Assembly (NCBI GenBank): GCA_951812895.1
Contig: OX638333.1
Coordinates: 1,168,366 to 1,232,365, forward strand
Direction of reading: 5' to 3'
DNA length: 64,000 nt
DNA from: an uncultured Roseovarius sp.
Lineage (GTDB): Bacteria > Pseudomonadota > Alphaproteobacteria > Rhodobacterales > Rhodobacteraceae
Part shown: piece by piece, positions 7,511-16,202 of the stretch
Layout: each line of letters opens with the position of its first letter
Numbering within the stretch: the stretch's first letter is position 1
Notes under the pieces: model-generated
Databases searched by the model: none
Seen by the model: only the letters and a program-made list of their open reading frames with translations
What the model was told of the DNA's origin: nothing
Program-made: the position numbers and the translations under genes

Positions 7511-8433
7511 ACCCGGACCTCCTCGTCGTAGGGATCAGTTGTGTCGATTTCATGCGGCAGGATCGCGCGGATCGCCACCTCTTCCGAGGCCATGGCGATC
7601 AGGTCATCCGATTCGTAAAGAACCAGCGGCTTGGCGGCCATAGTGTCCTTTGCCATTCCCAGCTGGTCCTTGGTGGCGACCAGGTAGGTAAAGACGCCGT
7701 CGATCTCTTCTATGGACTGGCGCAGGCTGTCTTCCAGCGGAACGCCATTGGCCAGATTATGCGCTGTGTAGACCGCCAGCAGTTCGCTGTCACAGTTCGA
7801 CATGAACCGGTGGCCCTTACGCTCCATCTCGCGGCGCATGATCCAGTAGTTGGTGATCTGGCCGTTATGGACAACAGAGACGTCATTATAAGGGAACGCC
7901 CAGTAGGGGTGGGCCGATTTGATGTCGACGTCTGATTCAGTCGCCATGCGGGTGTGGCCGATACCGTGGGTGCCCTGAAAATCGTTCAGGCCGTAGGCTT
8001 CGGAGACAACGGCGGCGTCGCCCAGATCCTTGATCAGTTCGAGACCGTTGCCCATCGACAGGATTTCGACGCCTTCGGTTTCTTCGATATGTTCGGCCAT
8101 TTCGCCGGTGTCGCCCGAGTGGCTGAGGACATAGCGCAGCGAATATTCGCGCGGTGCTTCCTTGGATTTCACCTCAGCGCCGTGTTCGGCGAGAATGGAT
8201 TCCACTTCGGTGATGCGATCCGCGATCACCTGATGAATGCCGCGGCCACGGTCCATGTCTTCGGCTTCGGCTACTTTCAGGCGCATAATATAGTCGCCTT
8301 CGACAGGTTCGCCATAAACCGCGTAACCGGTGCTATCCGGCCCACGGTGTTTCAGAGCCTGCAGCATCGCGGTCATTTCAGACCCGACTGAGCTGCTTTT
8401 GCCCTTGTGAATCAATCCAGCAATTCCGCACAT
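7498..8433 (-). CDS. glxB: Class II glutamine amidotransferase (GlxB / MgsA-like)
   Basis: A 311-aa Ntn-type glutamine amidotransferase. It begins MCGIAG, so removal of Met exposes the catalytic N-terminal cysteine. Other family signatures are HRGPDS (about 30-35), GIGHTRMAT and HNGQITN. It should hydrolyse an amide donor (glutamine, or gamma-glutamylmethylamide in the methylamine pathway) and channel the amine to the FMN subunit. Residues about 60-150 form an acidic insertion typical of stand-alone GlxB/MgsA proteins. AAAGGAGG lies upstream of the ATG. The gene follows glnT after an 81-bp gap containing a hairpin. Confidence 0.9.
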   Translation of the reverse strand: MCGIAGLIHKGKSSSVGSEMTAMLQALKHRGPDSTGYAVYGEPVEGDYIMRLKVAEAEDMDRGRGIHQVIADRITEVESILAEHGAEVKSKEAPREYSLRYVLSHSGDTGEMAEHIEETEGVEILSMGNGLELIKDLGDAAVVSEAYGLNDFQGTHGIGHTRMATESDVDIKSAHPYWAFPYNDVSVVHNGQITNYWIMRREMERKGHRFMSNCDSELLAVYTAHNLANGVPLEDSLRQSIEEIDGVFTYLVATKDQLGMAKDTMAAKPLVLYESDDLIAMASEEVAIRAILPHEIDTTDPYDEEVRVWQA

Positions 8434-8472
8434 CTGGAAGCGCCTCCTTTAGGTTGCGTGTAAGAATTTGGT

Positions 8473-8499
8473 GGCGGCAGGCACCAGGTCCCTGCCGCC
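8473..8499 (-). promoter_or_regulatory. Hairpin between glnT and glxB
   Basis: GGCGGCAGG (8473-8481) and CCTGCCGCC (8491-8499) form a perfect 9-bp stem with a 9-nt loop just after the glnT stop. No T run follows on the minus strand, so it is not a standard terminator. It could protect the glnT message from 3' decay or cause partial termination, letting the synthetase be made in larger amounts than the glx subunits. Confidence 0.5.
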
Positions 8500-8514
8500 G
8501 GGTTCAGGAATGCC

Positions 8515-9993
8515 TCAGGGCAGGCATTCCATATACGTTTCGTTGTCCCAATCGGTGACAGTTGCATTAAACCGGGCAAACTCGTCATATTTGTACTCGT
8601 GGAACAGGCGATACATTTCGCCAGGCAGACCACGTTGAACAACTTCGCTGCCTTCCAGGTGATCCAGAGCTTCGCCCAGAGACATCGGCAGTTTTTTGAC
8701 CTGCTTGCCGGCTTTGATCGCTTCATAGATGTTGCGTTCCTCTGGTTCGCCTGGATCAAGCTTGTTATCGATCCCGTCATCCATGGCTGCCAGCAGTGTG
8801 GAACCCATGAGGTAGGGGTTCACCATAGAGTCAACCGAGCGATATTCGAACCGGCCTGGAGCCGAAACGCGCAGTCCGGTTGTGCGGTTCTGGAAACCCC
8901 AATCTGCAAAGATCGGCGCCCAGAAGCCCGTATCCCAGAGACGACGATACGAGTTCACGGTTGAGGAACCAATCGCTGTCAGGGCCTGCAGGTGGTGGAC
9001 AACACCACCGATCGCTTCGAGACCTTCTTTGCCCGGCATTTGTGGGTCGTCATCGTCTGGCATGAAGGTGTTTTCGCCACCTTTGACGTACATGTAATTC
9101 TCAGCCATCCCCGGAAGATCATCGGGATTGTTGCCGCATTTCACGAATTGATCTTCGCCACCGCGCCACAGGCTCATGTTATGGTGGCAGCCCGAGGCCG
9201 ACACACCCATGAATGGTTTGGTCATGAAGCAGGCAAAGATGCCGTTTTCGCGGGCAACCTGTGCACAAATCTGGCGATAGGTTGTAAGACGGTCGGCGTT
9301 GCGCAGAACGTCATCGAACATCCAGTTCAGTTCCAGCTGGCCCGGCGCATCCTCGTGGTCGCCCTGGATCATATCGAGACCCATCTGGCGCGCATAGCGG
9401 ATCACCTGCATGGACACAGGGCGCAGCGATTCAAACTGGTCGATGTGGTAGCAGTAAGGTTTGGAATATCCATCCTTTGGCTTGCCGTTCTCATCAAACT
9501 TCAGCCACATCATTTCCGGCTCGGTGCCGATGCGCAGGCTGCGGCCATGCTTGGCTTTGAAGTCGTCGTGCATCCGGCGCAGGTTGCCACGACTGTCCGA
9601 AGTCAGATATCCACCGGGGTTTTCTTTTTCTTCGCGGTTGCGGAAGAGGGTGCAGTAGAACCGGCCAATTTCCGGGGCCCATGGCAGCTGCATGAATGTT
9701 TCGGGTTCGGGAATGCCAACCAGCTCGGCCGCTTCCGGACCGTAACCCAGGTAGTTGCCCGCGCGGTCGGTAAATAGGTTCACCGTGGCGCCGTAAACCA
9801 GCTGAAAGCCTTTCTTGGCAATCTGCTCCCAGTGATCCGCAGGTATACCTTTGCCCATGATCTTGCCGGTCACGGAAACAAATTGCAGATACAGATATTC
9901 GATGCCCTTGGCATCGATCATCTTGCGGACTTCTTTAATTTTTTCGTCGCGCCCTGGCGCTTCTACAAATCTTTCGAGGTCTGTTTCAGCCAC
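8515..9993 (-). CDS. glnT: Glutamine synthetase-family ligase (GlnT type, GmaS-related)
   Basis: A 492-aa member of the glutamine synthetase superfamily that should activate glutamate with ATP and join it to ammonia or an amine. An N-terminal beta-grasp domain is followed by the catalytic barrel, with GTEPEMMWLKF, DHEDAPGQLELNW (metal and glutamate site), GSSTVNSYRRLW and the ammonia/ATP-site region through FEYRSVDS. It is not the housekeeping GlnA type: there is no adenylylation tyrosine loop of the usual kind. The start is GTG at 9993 after GGGAG. It is the first gene of the operon and lies opposite a GntR-type regulator. Whether the acceptor is ammonia, methylamine or another amine cannot be told from sequence. 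Confidence 0.85.
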   Translation of the reverse strand: MAETDLERFVEAPGRDEKIKEVRKMIDAKGIEYLYLQFVSVTGKIMGKGIPADHWEQIAKKGFQLVYGATVNLFTDRAGNYLGYGPEAAELVGIPEPETFMQLPWAPEIGRFYCTLFRNREEKENPGGYLTSDSRGNLRRMHDDFKAKHGRSLRIGTEPEMMWLKFDENGKPKDGYSKPYCYHIDQFESLRPVSMQVIRYARQMGLDMIQGDHEDAPGQLELNWMFDDVLRNADRLTTYRQICAQVARENGIFACFMTKPFMGVSASGCHHNMSLWRGGEDQFVKCGNNPDDLPGMAENYMYVKGGENTFMPDDDDPQMPGKEGLEAIGGVVHHLQALTAIGSSTVNSYRRLWDTGFWAPIFADWGFQNRTTGLRVSAPGRFEYRSVDSMVNPYLMGSTLLAAMDDGIDNKLDPGEPEERNIYEAIKAGKQVKKLPMSLGEALDHLEGSEVVQRGLPGEMYRLFHEYKYDEFARFNATVTDWDNETYMECLP

Positions 9994-10414
9994 GTTCTCT
10001 CTCCCTGATGGTTTGCCGCTCTTGCTCTTGCGATCCCTGACGGCATGGTTAGCTAAGTTCCGTAACGTAGGACGGGCCTTGAATGAGGGCAGTCCCGGTT
10101 AAACTGGACCAATTCTGTCAAATCCGGTACGTTTTTAAAACAACATTCACGGCACCGCCCATTTGGCGAAAAGGAAAGCGCAGCTCTTTTGATGAAAACG
10201 GGAAATCCGGAAGAAACTTTGGTTACCCCCATTTTGCTGCGCTCCCCTGCGTGGCTGTTGGCGTTAACATTCATCAGCACGCAAATAGCGTACCTTTGGA
10301 CAAGATGTTTGAATCGGCAGCGCCAAAAGTCAACCACTTTTGATCCAAAATTCCCCTTTTTTCACGATTTACTTCATTATTGGTCTAGTATTGGTACATT
10401 TATCTGGAGGTGCA
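9994..10414. promoter_or_regulatory. Divergent control region between glnT and the GntR-type regulator
   Basis: About 420 bp without a supported gene separates the two divergent starts. ATTGGT occurs twice exactly 11 bp apart at 10379-10384 and 10390-10395, shortly before the regulator start. The inverse ACCAAT appears at 10108-10113 on the glnT side, within CTGGACCAAT, which mirrors CTAGACCAAT near the regulator. These may be half-sites for the regulator, giving autoregulation and control of the operon. No sigma-54 GG-N10-GC promoter was recognised with confidence. Confidence 0.4.
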
Positions 10415-11104
10415 ATGCCTAATTCTTCCACCCCAAGAATGGGTGCCGCTGACATTGCAGCCTTGGTCAGACGCGATATTTCTAAAGGAATTCTGCAACT
10501 TCACGACCGGCTACCTCCCGAACGGGTCTTGGCAGAAACCTATGGTGCAGCACGTGGCACTGTGCGCAAGGCGCTGATGCGTCTGGAAGAGGAAGGCTAT
10601 GTCGAGATTCAGCCCGGAAGCGGTACATATGTGGTCCATAAGCCCGAATTCGGCGCCACCGACGCTGTGGAGAACGCCAATCCGCTGGAACTTATGGATA
10701 CCCGATTCGCGCTGGAACCACATATTTGCCGGCTGGCGGTGCTTCATGGCAGGCATGCGGATTTCGACCGTATGGAAAACCTGTGCGCACGCATGGAAAC
10801 GCTGGTTGACGATCCGGTTTCCTTTTCGGAGGCGGATACAGAATTTCACCGTGCCCTTGCGGAAAGCACACGCAACGGTTTGCTCATCTGGATCATAGAC
10901 CAGATTGCCAATGTCCGCAGCCAGGACGACTGGACCCGGATGCGTCACCTGACGCTGAACAGCCCAACCATCGCGACCTACAATTCGCAGCACCGGCAGA
11001 TTTTGAATGCCATTCGGACACGTGAACCAGAACGCGCTGCAAATGTTATGAAAGAGCATCTGGAAACTGCGCGGCTTTCGCTGACCCGCGCAGCGGAGAC
11101 CTGA
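10415..11104 (+). CDS. GntR-family regulator, FadR subgroup (FCD domain)
   Basis: A 229-aa transcription factor. A winged helix-turn-helix lies at about residues 10-75 (LPPERVLAETYGAARGTVRKALMRLEEEGYV), followed by an all-helical FCD ligand domain (about 90-225) with Asp and His residues in the usual metal or ligand pocket. The frame is open upstream to 10340, but TGGAGG precedes the ATG at 10415 and that start gives normal family length. It is divergent from the glnT operon and probably regulates it in response to a small carboxylate or amine-derived ligand. The ligand is not predictable. Confidence 0.85.
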   Translation: MPNSSTPRMGAADIAALVRRDISKGILQLHDRLPPERVLAETYGAARGTVRKALMRLEEEGYVEIQPGSGTYVVHKPEFGATDAVENANPLELMDTRFALEPHICRLAVLHGRHADFDRMENLCARMETLVDDPVSFSEADTEFHRALAESTRNGLLIWIIDQIANVRSQDDWTRMRHLTLNSPTIATYNSQHRQILNAIRTREPERAANVMKEHLETARLSLTRAAET

Positions 11105-11199
11105 GCGCAGGTTATTTGCAGGGGCATTCGCATTTACTTTACTTGTGAATCGCTTCGTTTTCCGATTGAAGGAAAGCGCGACAGATATGAGGCGTGCGA

Positions 11200-11577
11200 A
11201 TGACAACCTGGATCACAGTTTGCGACACCTGCAAACGCGAAGACTGGACCACGGAAACCCATAGCCAAACCGATGGTGAGGTCATGGCCGAGCTGGTCGA
11301 GAAACATGCAAATGGTCGCGATGTCAAAACACGGCGTGTGTCTTGTCTGATGGGCTGCAGTCACGGGTGTAATGTGGCGATTCAGGCGGAAGGAAAGCTT
11401 GTTTACACGCTGGGACGGTTTGAACCTGATGAGGTCTCTGCCGCTGCGATTGTTGATTATGCCGAACTGCACAAGCAAAGCGAAACCGGGCAGGTTCCTT
11501 TCAAGCAGTGGCCGCAAGGGGTGAAAGGGCATTTCGTAACCCGCCATCCCCCCCTGCCCGACAGCAACGAAGGCTGA
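11200..11577 (+). CDS. DUF1636 family protein, cobalamin-locus associated
   Basis: A 125-aa cytoplasmic protein of the DUF1636 family. Cysteine motifs CDTCKR near the N-terminus and CLMGCSHGC in the middle suggest a thioredoxin-like ferredoxin fold that binds a metal or iron-sulfur cluster. Members commonly sit next to cobalamin biosynthesis genes, as here, 6 bp upstream of cobC. The ATG at 11200 is preceded by GAGG at good spacing; a GTG two codons earlier is possible. A role in cobalt handling or corrin-ring redox chemistry is inferred from context only. Confidence 0.8.
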   Translation: MTTWITVCDTCKREDWTTETHSQTDGEVMAELVEKHANGRDVKTRRVSCLMGCSHGCNVAIQAEGKLVYTLGRFEPDEVSAAAIVDYAELHKQSETGQVPFKQWPQGVKGHFVTRHPPLPDSNEG

Positions 11578-11583
11578 CATAGC

Positions 11584-12516
11584 ATGGCCGGTCGGGACCA
11601 CGGCGGCGGACTGGATGATGCCGTTGCCCGCTTCGGCGGTGTTCGCGAGGATTGGATCGACCTGTCGACCGGGATCAACCCGATTGCATACCCGCTGCCT
11701 GAGATAGACGCCCACAGCTGGAACAGCCTGCCGGACCGGGCAGCACAGGATCGGCTGACAAATGCCGCGCGACGGTTTTGGAACGTTCCCGAAGGTGCCT
11801 CGATTTTGGCGGCCCCCGGGGCATCGTGTCTGATCGCGAATATCCCGTCTTTGACCATGCCTGGGCAAGTCAACATCCCGCAACCCACTTACAATGAACA
11901 TGCCGCTGCTTTTTCCGTTCATGGCTGGCGTGAAACGCAAGGCGACCCCGATGCACGTGTCATTGTGCATCCCAACAATCCAACAGGAGCGTGGTATACT
12001 GTAAAAGACCTGACGGCACCGCTAACAATTGTCGATGAAAGTTTTTGCGATGTCGCGCCGGAAAATTCACTTATCTCATTTGCCGCACGAGGCGACGTGA
12101 TCGTTCTCAAAAGCTTTGGAAAATTCTGGGGGCTCGCCGGGCTCCGGCTTGGGTTCGCAATTGGGCCCGCCGCGTTGATTTCCCAGCTTTCCGATCGGCT
12201 CGGCCCCTGGCCAGTGTCGGGTCCCGCGCTGACAGTTGGCGCGACAGCGCTTGAGGATAACGCGTGGGCGTCAAAGACCCGCGAACGGCTCGACCGGGAT
12301 GCCGCGCGGCTTGACACATTGATGGTCGACGCAGGGGCCAAAGCAGAAGGTGGTACATCCTTGTTTCGTCTTTACCACGTGGACGACGCAACCATCTGGC
12401 AAGAACGCTTCGCGCAGCATCATATCTGGAGCCGGATATTCCCATATTCCCGTCACTGGCTCCGCCTAGGTTTGCCGGGTTCAGCGGACTGGTCTCGTAT
12501 TGAGGCCGCACTATGA
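11584..12516 (+). CDS. cobC: Threonine-phosphate decarboxylase, cobalamin synthesis
   Basis: A 310-aa fold-type I PLP enzyme. It is expected to make (R)-1-amino-2-propanol O-2-phosphate from L-threonine phosphate, the linker joining the corrin ring to the nucleotide loop. HPNNPTG, DESFCDV and the PLP-lysine segment [15 protein letters not shown] are all present. The chain is slightly shorter than many family members. The stop overlaps the cobD start by 4 bp, supporting a DUF1636-cobC-cobD operon. The name follows Pseudomonas denitrificans usage; the Salmonella equivalent is called CobD. Confidence 0.9.
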   Translation: MAGRDHGGGLDDAVARFGGVREDWIDLSTGINPIAYPLPEIDAHSWNSLPDRAAQDRLTNAARRFWNVPEGASILAAPGASCLIANIPSLTMPGQVNIPQPTYNEHAAAFSVHGWRETQGDPDARVIVHPNNPTGAWYTVKDLTAPLTIVDESFCDVAPENSLISFAARGDVIVLKSFGKFWGLAGLRLGFAIGPAALISQLSDRLGPWPVSGPALTVGATALEDNAWASKTRERLDRDAARLDTLMVDAGAKAEGGTSLFRLYHVDDATIWQERFAQHHIWSRIFPYSRHWLRLGLPGSADWSRIEAAL

Positions 12517-13424
12517 GCACGGCGACCATCCTTGTTCTGGCGATGTTACTTGACGCGGCACTGGGAGAACCACGATGGCTGTGGGACCGTGTGCCGCATC
12601 CGGCGGTTCTGATGGGGCGAGCGGTGGGTTGGCTGGACATACGGTTAAACCGGGTTCCCAACCGCCGCCTTCGCGGTGTAGCTGCGATGGGCGCTCTGGC
12701 CTGTGGGGCTGTAGTTCTTGGCTATATGCTTCAGGCTTTAGGCAGCATCGTCGAAATGCTGGTTGTGGCAGTGCTGCTGGCGCATCGCTCATTGGTTGAC
12801 CATGTGCGCACTGTGGCCGACCGATTGCGGATGTCGTTACCCGAAGGCAGGCGCGCGGTGGGTATGATTGTGGGGCGTGATACCGGGGAACTGACTGGCC
12901 CGGGTGTTGCCAGATCTGCAATTGAATCAGCTTCGGAAAACTTCAGTGATGGCGTGATTGCACCGGCCTTTTGGTTCCTGATCGGTGGTTTGCCCGGTTT
13001 GCTGCTTTACAAAATTACCAACACAGCCGACAGCATGATCGGGTATCGCAACGAAAAATATGCTGAATTTGGTTGGGCGGCTGCGCGATTTGATGATCTG
13101 TTGAACCTGATCCCGGCCCGCCTGACCGCCTTGTTGATTGCTCTTTCGGCCGGGATGGTAGTGCAATGGCGCAGCATCGCAGCCGACGCCGCATTGCACC
13201 GCTCACCTAACGCGGGATGGCCGGAGGCGGCGATGGCGCGAGTTCTGGATGTGGCGCTGGCTGGCCCCAGGTCATATGACGGAACGCTTCGGGACTTTCC
13301 GTTCGTGCACCCCGATGGCGCAAAAAACATCGACCCCACCCATATTGATGCCTCTGTTCACGCATTGTGGCGGGTGTGGGGGATAACCTTGGGTTTGTGC
13401 GCGTTGGTGATGCTGTTTGCATAG
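12513..13424 (+). CDS. cobD: Adenosylcobinamide-phosphate synthase (CobD/CbiB)
   Basis: A 303-aa inner-membrane protein that attaches the aminopropanol (phosphate) linker to adenosylcobyric acid. Family signatures include [26 protein letters not shown] at the N-terminus, VGRDT near residue 110, [17 protein letters not shown] and [23 protein letters not shown]. Four or five hydrophobic membrane segments are visible, the last at the C-terminus. Translation is coupled to cobC through an ATGA overlap. No other cobalamin genes and no cobalamin riboswitch were seen nearby. Confidence 0.92.
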   Translation: MSTATILVLAMLLDAALGEPRWLWDRVPHPAVLMGRAVGWLDIRLNRVPNRRLRGVAAMGALACGAVVLGYMLQALGSIVEMLVVAVLLAHRSLVDHVRTVADRLRMSLPEGRRAVGMIVGRDTGELTGPGVARSAIESASENFSDGVIAPAFWFLIGGLPGLLLYKITNTADSMIGYRNEKYAEFGWAAARFDDLLNLIPARLTALLIALSAGMVVQWRSIAADAALHRSPNAGWPEAAMARVLDVALAGPRSYDGTLRDFPFVHPDGAKNIDPTHIDASVHALWRVWGITLGLCALVMLFA

Positions 13425-13542
13425 CGCAGGCGCTGACTATGCGGACGTGACCCGAAAATTCCCCTCTCTTTGTGGATCAGTTTCGACGCAAGGTATTTTT
13501 ATGCTTTAAGCATTCCAAAATGTTTTGATTCGAGAGGTTTGC

Positions 13543-14709
13543 ATGAAACTGATTGCCCTGACCGTCGCTCTGGCCCTGTCCACCGGCGTCGCTGTTGCCC
13601 AATGTGGAGGAAGCTTTTCCGGCTTTGTCGGAGAGATTAAAAAAGAAGCGATCGCACAGGGACACGACCAGTCGACGGTTAACAGCTTCTTTGCATCCGT
13701 CCGGCAAGACGCAGCCGTGATCAAGGCCGACCGGCGGCAGGGCGTATTTCAGAAACCCTTTACCGAGTTTGCCCGCCGTCTGATCAGTTCCGGCCGATTG
13801 AACACCGGGCGCGCCAAAGCCGGAGATTACGCCGCGACATTTGATCGGGTCAGGCGGGAATACGGCGTCAGCCAAGGCATCTTGCTGGCATTCTGGGCAT
13901 TTGAAACCGATTTCGGCGGCTATCAGGGCGATTTCAACACACTTAATGCGCTCGTCACCTTGGCCCACGATTGTAGGCGTCCACATTTGTTCCGGCCCCA
14001 AGTATTTGCCGCGCTGGAACTGTATGAGCGCGGCGAATTCAGCCCCACACGTACCACTGGCGCATGGGCCGGAGAGATTGGGATGGTGCAGATGCTGCCA
14101 CGCGACATTCTAGAAAATGGTGTCGATGGCGATGGCGACGGTAAGGTTGATCTAAAACGTTCTGCCCGGGATGCTCTCCGCTCCGGTGGGAAAATGTTGC
14201 AGCATTTGGGCTGGCGTGCACAAGAACCGTGGCTGCAGGAAGTCACTGTCCCGCAAAACCTGGACTGGTCTCAGTCCGGACTGCGCACGACGAAATCGGG
14301 CGCAGATTGGGCAGCACTTGGTGTTAAACCACGTCACGGGCAAATTGCCGCGCAGCTGCCGGCGAGCCTGATCCTGCCGCAGGGGCGTAAGGGGCCCGCT
14401 TTCCTTGCCTATCCGAATTTCAGTGTCTTGTTCGAATGGAACCAGAGCTATGTCTATGTTCTGACCGCTGCCTATTTCGCCACGCGGCTGGAAGGTGCAC
14501 CGGTGTTTGATCCGGGCAATCCTGAACCGGGTCTTTCGGGATCAGAGATGAAGGCGTTACAGAAGAAATTGACCGCACGTGGCTATGACGTGGGCAAAAT
14601 TGACGGCATTCTGGGCGCCGGGACCCGCGCCGCGGTGCAGGACGTGCAGCAAAAGCTTGGCCTGCCTGCGGATGCCTGGCCGACGGCGAAACTGTTGTCA
14701 AAACTCTGA
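13543..14709 (+). CDS. Lytic murein transglycosylase, MltB-like with PG-binding domain
   Basis: A 388-aa periplasmic enzyme that cleaves peptidoglycan glycan strands. A signal peptide covers about residues 1-20 (cleavage near AVAQ). The SLT_2 catalytic domain follows, with the catalytic glutamate at Glu121 in FWAFETDFG and a GEIGMVQMLP substrate-groove segment. A C-terminal peptidoglycan-binding domain spans about 330-388 (LSGSEMKALQKKLTARGYDVGKIDG). The start at 13543 follows GAGAGG and gives a clean signal peptide. The gene stands alone between cobD and an RNA methyltransferase gene. Confidence 0.9.
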   Translation: MKLIALTVALALSTGVAVAQCGGSFSGFVGEIKKEAIAQGHDQSTVNSFFASVRQDAAVIKADRRQGVFQKPFTEFARRLISSGRLNTGRAKAGDYAATFDRVRREYGVSQGILLAFWAFETDFGGYQGDFNTLNALVTLAHDCRRPHLFRPQVFAALELYERGEFSPTRTTGAWAGEIGMVQMLPRDILENGVDGDGDGKVDLKRSARDALRSGGKMLQHLGWRAQEPWLQEVTVPQNLDWSQSGLRTTKSGADWAALGVKPRHGQIAAQLPASLILPQGRKGPAFLAYPNFSVLFEWNQSYVYVLTAAYFATRLEGAPVFDPGNPEPGLSGSEMKALQKKLTARGYDVGKIDGILGAGTRAAVQDVQQKLGLPADAWPTAKLLSKL

Positions 14710-14760
14710 GCCTGGGAAAAACCGGTCGATGACCGCGTGTTTTCCGGGTATGGCGCAGGG

Positions 14761-15876
14761 ATGAGCGAAGCGCCCACATTCGAAATATTCCTAGCGGCCC
14801 CACCGGGGCTGGAACAGGTGTTATGCCAAGAGGCCGTTGAAAAGGGGTTTCAACAGGCCAAAGCTGTGCCCGGCGGCATGACGTTGCAAGGTGGTTGGCC
14901 CGATGTGTGGCGCGCCAATCTGGCACTGCGTGGGGCAGCCCGGGTTCTGGCCCGGATCGGCAGTTTCCGGGCAATGCATCTGGCGCAGCTCGACAAACGC
15001 GCGCGCAAGTTTCCATGGGGCGAAGTACTGCGGCCTGATGTTCCTGTACGGGTCGAGGCCACTTGCAAACGATCGCGCATCTACCACGCGGGTGCCGCCA
15101 CACAGAGGATTGAACGGGCATTGCACGAAGAGTTGGGTGTGACAATCTCGCCCGACGCGCCCTTGAGGCTGATGGCCCGGATTGAGGATGATCTCTGCAC
15201 CTTCAGCATCGACACCTCTGGCGAACCGCTGCATCGCCGCGGGCATAAGGAGGCGGTGGGCAAGGCGCCGATGCGGGAAAATCTGGCCGCGTTGTTTTTG
15301 CGGCAATGTGGATATGACGGGTCAGAACCTGTACTTGATCCGATGTGCGGCTCGGGCACATTTGTGATTGAAGCCGCCGAGATTGCCTGTGGGCTGTTGC
15401 CCGGTCGAACACGGGAATTTGCCTTTCAACATCTGACGACATTTGACCCCGATCAATGGCAGAAAATGCGGCAATCCGGTGCGCTAAACGATGTATCGCC
15501 CCGCTTTTTCGGAAGTGACCGGGATGCCGGAGCTGTCCAGTCGGCCAAAGCGAATGCAAAACGCGCGGGCGTGGATGGTCTGACGCGGATTGAAAACCAC
15601 GCCGTAAGCGATGCAACTCCGCCGGATGGTCCAGCCGGTCTGGTCATAGTTAACCCGCCCTACGGGGGACGGATTGGTAACAAAAAGCTGTTGTTTGGTC
15701 TCTACGGTGCACTTGGACAGACATTGATGAACCGGTTTTCAGGTTGGCGCGTGGGTGTGATCACCAGCGAGACCTCGCTGGCTCGCGCCACGGGATTGCC
15801 CTTTTTACCACCGGGTCCTCCGGTGGCGCATGGGGGTCTGAAAATCAAGTTATTCCAGGCTGGACCGCTGCCCTAA
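14761..15876 (+). CDS. THUMP-domain RNA guanine-N2 methyltransferase (RlmL/YpsC-like)
   Basis: A 371-aa SAM-dependent RNA methyltransferase. Residues about 1-160 form the ferredoxin-like and THUMP RNA-binding part; the C-terminal half is a Rossmann methyltransferase. LDPMCGSGTFVIEAA and the catalytic NPPYGGRIG are diagnostic for N2-guanine or N6-adenine methylation. The architecture matches the N-terminal half of RlmKL and the YpsC/TrmN group, so 23S rRNA m2G is the likely product but tRNA is possible. The open frame extends to 14737; the ATG at 14761 matches homologues better. A strong terminator follows at 15982. Confidence 0.85.
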   Translation: MSEAPTFEIFLAAPPGLEQVLCQEAVEKGFQQAKAVPGGMTLQGGWPDVWRANLALRGAARVLARIGSFRAMHLAQLDKRARKFPWGEVLRPDVPVRVEATCKRSRIYHAGAATQRIERALHEELGVTISPDAPLRLMARIEDDLCTFSIDTSGEPLHRRGHKEAVGKAPMRENLAALFLRQCGYDGSEPVLDPMCGSGTFVIEAAEIACGLLPGRTREFAFQHLTTFDPDQWQKMRQSGALNDVSPRFFGSDRDAGAVQSAKANAKRAGVDGLTRIENHAVSDATPPDGPAGLVIVNPPYGGRIGNKKLLFGLYGALGQTLMNRFSGWRVGVITSETSLARATGLPFLPPGPPVAHGGLKIKLFQAGPLP

Positions 15877-15981
15877 GCTGTTAACCATGTTGCGCATCAT
15901 CCGCTTTACTTTTTAGTAAGAAATGCGCATCATAACGGACATACCGAAATGGTCTTATTCAGTGTCATCACCGAATAAACC

Positions 15982-16020
15982 GGCCCTGCAGAGCGCTACC
16001 TCTGCAGGGCCTTTCTTTTT
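15982..16020 (+). terminator. Intrinsic terminator after the RNA methyltransferase gene
   Basis: GGCCCTGCAGAG (15982-15993) pairs perfectly with CTCTGCAGGGCC (16000-16011) across a 6-nt loop, followed by TTTCTTTTT. It is directed on the plus strand and sits about 105 bp after the methyltransferase stop, leaving a 3' leader long enough for a short transcript. TGCGCATCAT is repeated twice in that leader, near 15891 and 15922. Confidence 0.88.
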
Positions 16021-16027
16021 CAAGGGG

Positions 16028-16123
16028 TCAGCCCCCTATCCAAAGTCGGCGAATGGCAACAAGCAGCGTTCCCGCCGCCAATACAACCATCCATTTCCGA
16101 AAGGATCTGTTACCCAGGTTCAT
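16028..16123 (-). CDS. Possible 31-residue membrane peptide downstream of smc
   Basis: An ATG at 16123 opens a 31-codon frame ending in TGA at 16028. The peptide has a basic N-terminus (NRSFRKW), one hydrophobic stretch (MVVLAAGTLLVAI) long enough to enter a membrane, and a basic RRLW tail. A strong AGGAGGTG lies directly before the ATG; the spacing is short, so the second Met (codon 12) or another start could be used instead. It lies 79 bp downstream of the smc stop on the same strand. I recognise no family. It could still be a chance frame. Confidence 0.4.
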   Translation of the reverse strand: MNLGNRSFRKWMVVLAAGTLLVAIRRLWIGG

Positions 16124-16202
16124 CACCTCCTCTCACTGCAATGGATTGCAGCAAGCTCAGAGGTAAACCGCATTTCTCATTAAAATGTTAATCGCCGAGT
16201 CC

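Noticed and set aside
11105-11199. Cobalamin riboswitch before the DUF1636-cobC-cobD operon
   Set aside because: The gap is under 100 bp and no B12-box-like sequence was found; too short for the known class.
12107-12661. A 184-residue minus-strand frame over the cobC/cobD junction
   Set aside because: Antisense to two well-supported coupled genes, Arg/Pro-rich and without homology features.
15923-16183. An 86-residue plus-strand frame after the RNA methyltransferase gene
   Set aside because: It runs straight through the strong terminator at 15982-16020 and has no ribosome site.
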